Notes under the pieces: model-generated | Seen by the model: only the letters and a program-made list of their open reading frames with translations | Told to the model about the DNA's origin: nothing | The model's database searches: none | DNA from: Acidimicrobiia bacterium | GTDB lineage: Bacteria; Actinomycetota; Acidimicrobiia; Acidimicrobiales; Aldehydirespiratoraceae | Direction of reading: 5' to 3' | NCBI GenBank assembly: GCA_024421095.1 | Contig: JAHQYM010000013.1 | Coordinates: forward strand, 1 to 39,798 | DNA: 39,798 nucleotides | Program-made: the position numbers and the translations under genes | Shown here: piece by piece, positions 38,694 to 39,798 of the stretch | Layout: each line of letters starts with the position of its first letter | How positions within the stretch are numbered: position 1 is the first letter of the stretch

Positions 38694-38969
38694 TCAGACG
38701 GTGTCTAGTGCGGTTACTCCAGCCTGGAGTTCTTTGCTGATAAACGCTGAATGCTCCCCCAGCGCTTCAGCTAGGTTCATCAGGTTTGGACGGAACTCAG
38801 TGTTCCAAAGTTGATGGAACCGATCCGCACGGTTGCCTTGCCAAGTGGTGCTTTCAAGCCCAGACTGGATAGCCCTGATCACATCCTGCACCGCTTGTTG
38901 CTGCCGAGCAAAATTGCCCGCTAGCTGTTCCATTTGTGACTTGCTCATGATTAGCATGTCGCCCGCCAT
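38694..38969 (-). CDS. WXG100 family protein (ESAT-6-like)
   Basis: 91 residues, a helical hairpin with the turn TTWQGNRADRF (Trp43-Gln44-Gly45), the WXG motif of type VII secretion substrates. There is no signal peptide. The C-terminal helix ends in LQAGVTALDTV; a strict Y-x-x-x-D/E export signal is not seen there. WXG100 proteins are exported as dimers by the EccC/EssC motor, encoded just downstream, and may act as adaptors or structural parts. The ATG at 38969 has a perfect AAGGAGG six bases upstream, the strongest ribosome binding site in the window, and suggests high expression. Only one WXG100 gene is present. Confidence 0.93.
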   Translation of the reverse strand: MAGDMLIMSKSQMEQLAGNFARQQQAVQDVIRAIQSGLESTTWQGNRADRFHQLWNTEFRPNLMNLAEALGEHSAFISKELQAGVTALDTV

Positions 38970-39013
38970 TTGCGTCCTCCTTGGTCGCTTGTTTGATATT
39001 TGAAGTTGGGGAA

Positions 39014-39042
39014 GGTATAGCGCATATCTCCGCCAACACCAA
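39014..39042 (-). promoter_or_regulatory. Promoter of the WXG100-EccC/EssC-like operon
   Basis: On the minus strand TTGGTG (39042-39037) and TATACC (39019-39014) are separated by 17 bp. The leader would be about 40 bases and carries the strong AAGGAGG. Confidence 0.5.
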
Positions 39043-39363
39043 TATTACATCAGAAAAGTTGAAAAGCAACTAGATATTAAGATTTTTTGAACGGCACAAA
39101 AGGAACGGCGAACTCCATCGGTGGCTGCAACATGTCGGCCATGATGGTCGGTGAATGGTCAGCAAGCAGTGTGTGGGGTGTTGATGCATAACAAAGCGCA
39201 GCTCCCACGCGACAAGCGCTGGGGTGACAACCCGTCCACCTTCGCCTTCCGGGAACTTGGAGCCCTACTCGTAAACGCGCCCTTCGCGTTTTGGTGCGGA
39301 GTCGGTAAGAGGAAAGTCCGCGCTTGAACACGAAAGATCCTACAGAATCGGCGTTGTGACTTG

Positions 39364-39468
39364 GGGTCGCAGTTCATCCATGCGTTACCGAGTGGCTTTT
39401 CTTGTGTCACCACAATTACGATGGCGTTTTTGATGAACGGGTATGAAGTCCATTATGTTCCAATTAGC
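39364..39468 (+). pseudogene. Relic of a family-2 glycosyltransferase (DPM1/GtrB-like)
   Basis: In one plus frame the DNA reads FIHALPSGFSCVTTITMAF and then LMNGYEVHYVPISY. This is the well-conserved block of GT2 dolichol/undecaprenyl-phosphate sugar transferases (R-F-x-LLPSGFSFTTTITLAFL-x-NGYRVRYVPI-Y). Upstream, similarity stops after a few residues and a TGA lies at 39325. Downstream, similarity ends at the SY and the frame closes at 39535-39537. No start codon or other GT2 motif remains in the window, so only about 33 codons survive. Confidence 0.7.
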
Positions 39469-39631
39469 TATAGCGGCGTTCTGGTAGTGCTAAGTTTCAT
39501 TGACTTAGAGATACCAGCCGTTACGGGTTGCAAGTGATCCATGTGATGTTGTCATATGATCCGCTGTGTATGGCGGTAGGGATTGCTTCTGCCCTAGGTG
39601 GCTGGTGTTTTTCTCGGTAGGGTTTGTGTGT

Positions 39632-39637
39632 TATAAT
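39632..39637 (+). promoter_or_regulatory. -10 box of the transposase-like gene
   Basis: A perfect TATAAT lies 40 bp before the GTG at 39678. No good -35 is seen at 17 bp (TTTTCT at 39609-39614). Confidence 0.45.
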
Positions 39638-39677
39638 TGCATTGTTGTAGTCCGTTTTGTGTGGGGAGGTTTTTGTT

Positions 39678-39798
39678 GTGACTGTGGGTGTGGAGCCGTG
39701 TCAGGCTGATTTGTTTAAGGGAACCGGGTTTGTGGGGGATCGTGTTGGGCAGCGCTCGGTTTTTTCTTTGCTGGCGCGTGAGGGGCCTCGCTTGTTTG
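39678..39798 (+). CDS. Transposase-like protein, N-terminal fragment (IS1182-like)
   Basis: Forty codons are visible before the window ends, opening MTVGVEPCQADLFKG and reaching VFSLLAREGPRLF. The pattern of a short variable start followed by (S/L)VF-LLA-E-x-x-LF resembles the N-terminus of actinobacterial IS1182-type transposases, where the next block would be FADLF. A GGGGAGG ribosome binding site lies eight bases before the GTG. Codon use is strongly T/G-rich (GTG, TTG, GGT, TTT), unlike most genes of the window, fitting a mobile element. The family call is tentative because the DDE catalytic part lies outside. Confidence 0.5.
   Translation, partial: MTVGVEPCQADLFKGTGFVGDRVGQRSVFSLLAREGPRLF

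Larger units (their letters stand above)
38970..39677. other. 708-bp gene-poor stretch with promoter and relics
   Basis: Between the WXG100 start and the transposase-like start I see the WXG100 promoter (39014-39042), a glycosyltransferase relic (39364-39468) and a TATAAT box (39632-39637). Bases 39060-39360 hold a 47-codon open frame (39184-39327) with no family I know and no ribosome binding site. The base composition becomes T/G-rich towards the right edge. This looks like debris next to an insertion element. Confidence 0.6.

Noticed and set aside
39309-39319. RNase P RNA-like GAGGAAAGTCC block
   Set aside because: It matches a conserved stretch of bacterial RNase P RNA, but the following conserved ACAGGGCAGGGTG block and the 3' pairing region are not found within the next few hundred bases. 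A covariance-model search of 39150-39560 would decide.
39184-39327. 47-codon open frame starting MHNKAQLPRDKRWG
   Set aside because: No ribosome binding site, no family resemblance that I can name, and it lies among relics of broken genes.

Overview
The window is a densely packed stretch of a moderate-GC actinobacterial chromosome. The lineage is read from gene content: a mycothiol S-conjugate amidase (mca), a fused E2-E1 2-oxoglutarate dehydrogenase (kgd), the MutS/MutL-independent mismatch endonuclease NucS, an HRDC-tailed UvrD2-type helicase, WXG100 plus EccC/EssC-type secretion genes, and many apparently leaderless promoters. Base composition is clearly below that of Streptomyces or Mycobacterium, so a member of Acidimicrobiia or another streamlined aquatic/sludge actinobacterial group is my best guess (inference only).

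Left part (1-8.3 kb): the 3' end of a Mod/Cys-type ABC ATPase, a 350-bp intergenic island crowded with repeats and palindromes, a DUF2784 membrane protein and an alpha/beta hydrolase. Then comes a complete thiamine uptake operon: a TATAAT promoter, a TPP riboswitch, and thiB-thiP-thiQ with overlapping genes. thiQ ends in a collagen-like Gly-X-Y tail encoded by a 9-bp-based minisatellite. The array continues in frame past the stop codon to a second stop, and that second stop lies inside the -10 box of the helicase gene uvrD2.

Middle (8.3-25.6 kb): a CPA-type antiporter with two USP domains sits behind exonuclease III. A rightward block follows: kgd, cysQ, nucS, a geranylgeranyl-reductase-like flavoprotein, a PAP2 phosphatase, a thermonuclease lipoprotein and a ChbG/YdjC-like deacetylase. 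A leftward block holds a Cache-domain lipoprotein, an MgtE/SLC41-like cation transporter, a duplicated PhoU-RCK_C protein, mca and an SCP2-like protein. A K+-channel-like membrane protein lies upstream of this block and reads divergently from the export operon.

Right part (25.7-39.8 kb): a three-gene NHLM-type peptide export operon (HlyD-like protein, C39 peptidase-ABC, second ABC with a long N-terminal region) has no recognisable precursor peptide or modification enzyme beside it. It converges on a DPP-IV-like S9 peptidase. Next come a decayed Gfo/Idh/MocA oxidoreductase, a minimal type VII secretion pair (WXG100 and an FHA-containing EccC/EssC ATPase), a relic of a family-2 glycosyltransferase, and the start of a transposase-like gene cut by the window edge.

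Two genome-wide habits show here. First, six genes have a TANNNT box exactly six bases before the start codon, and two more have it at seven bases, which points to leaderless mRNAs. Second, in-frame or intergenic tandem duplications (9, 13, 17, 18, 22 and 27 bp) recur throughout.
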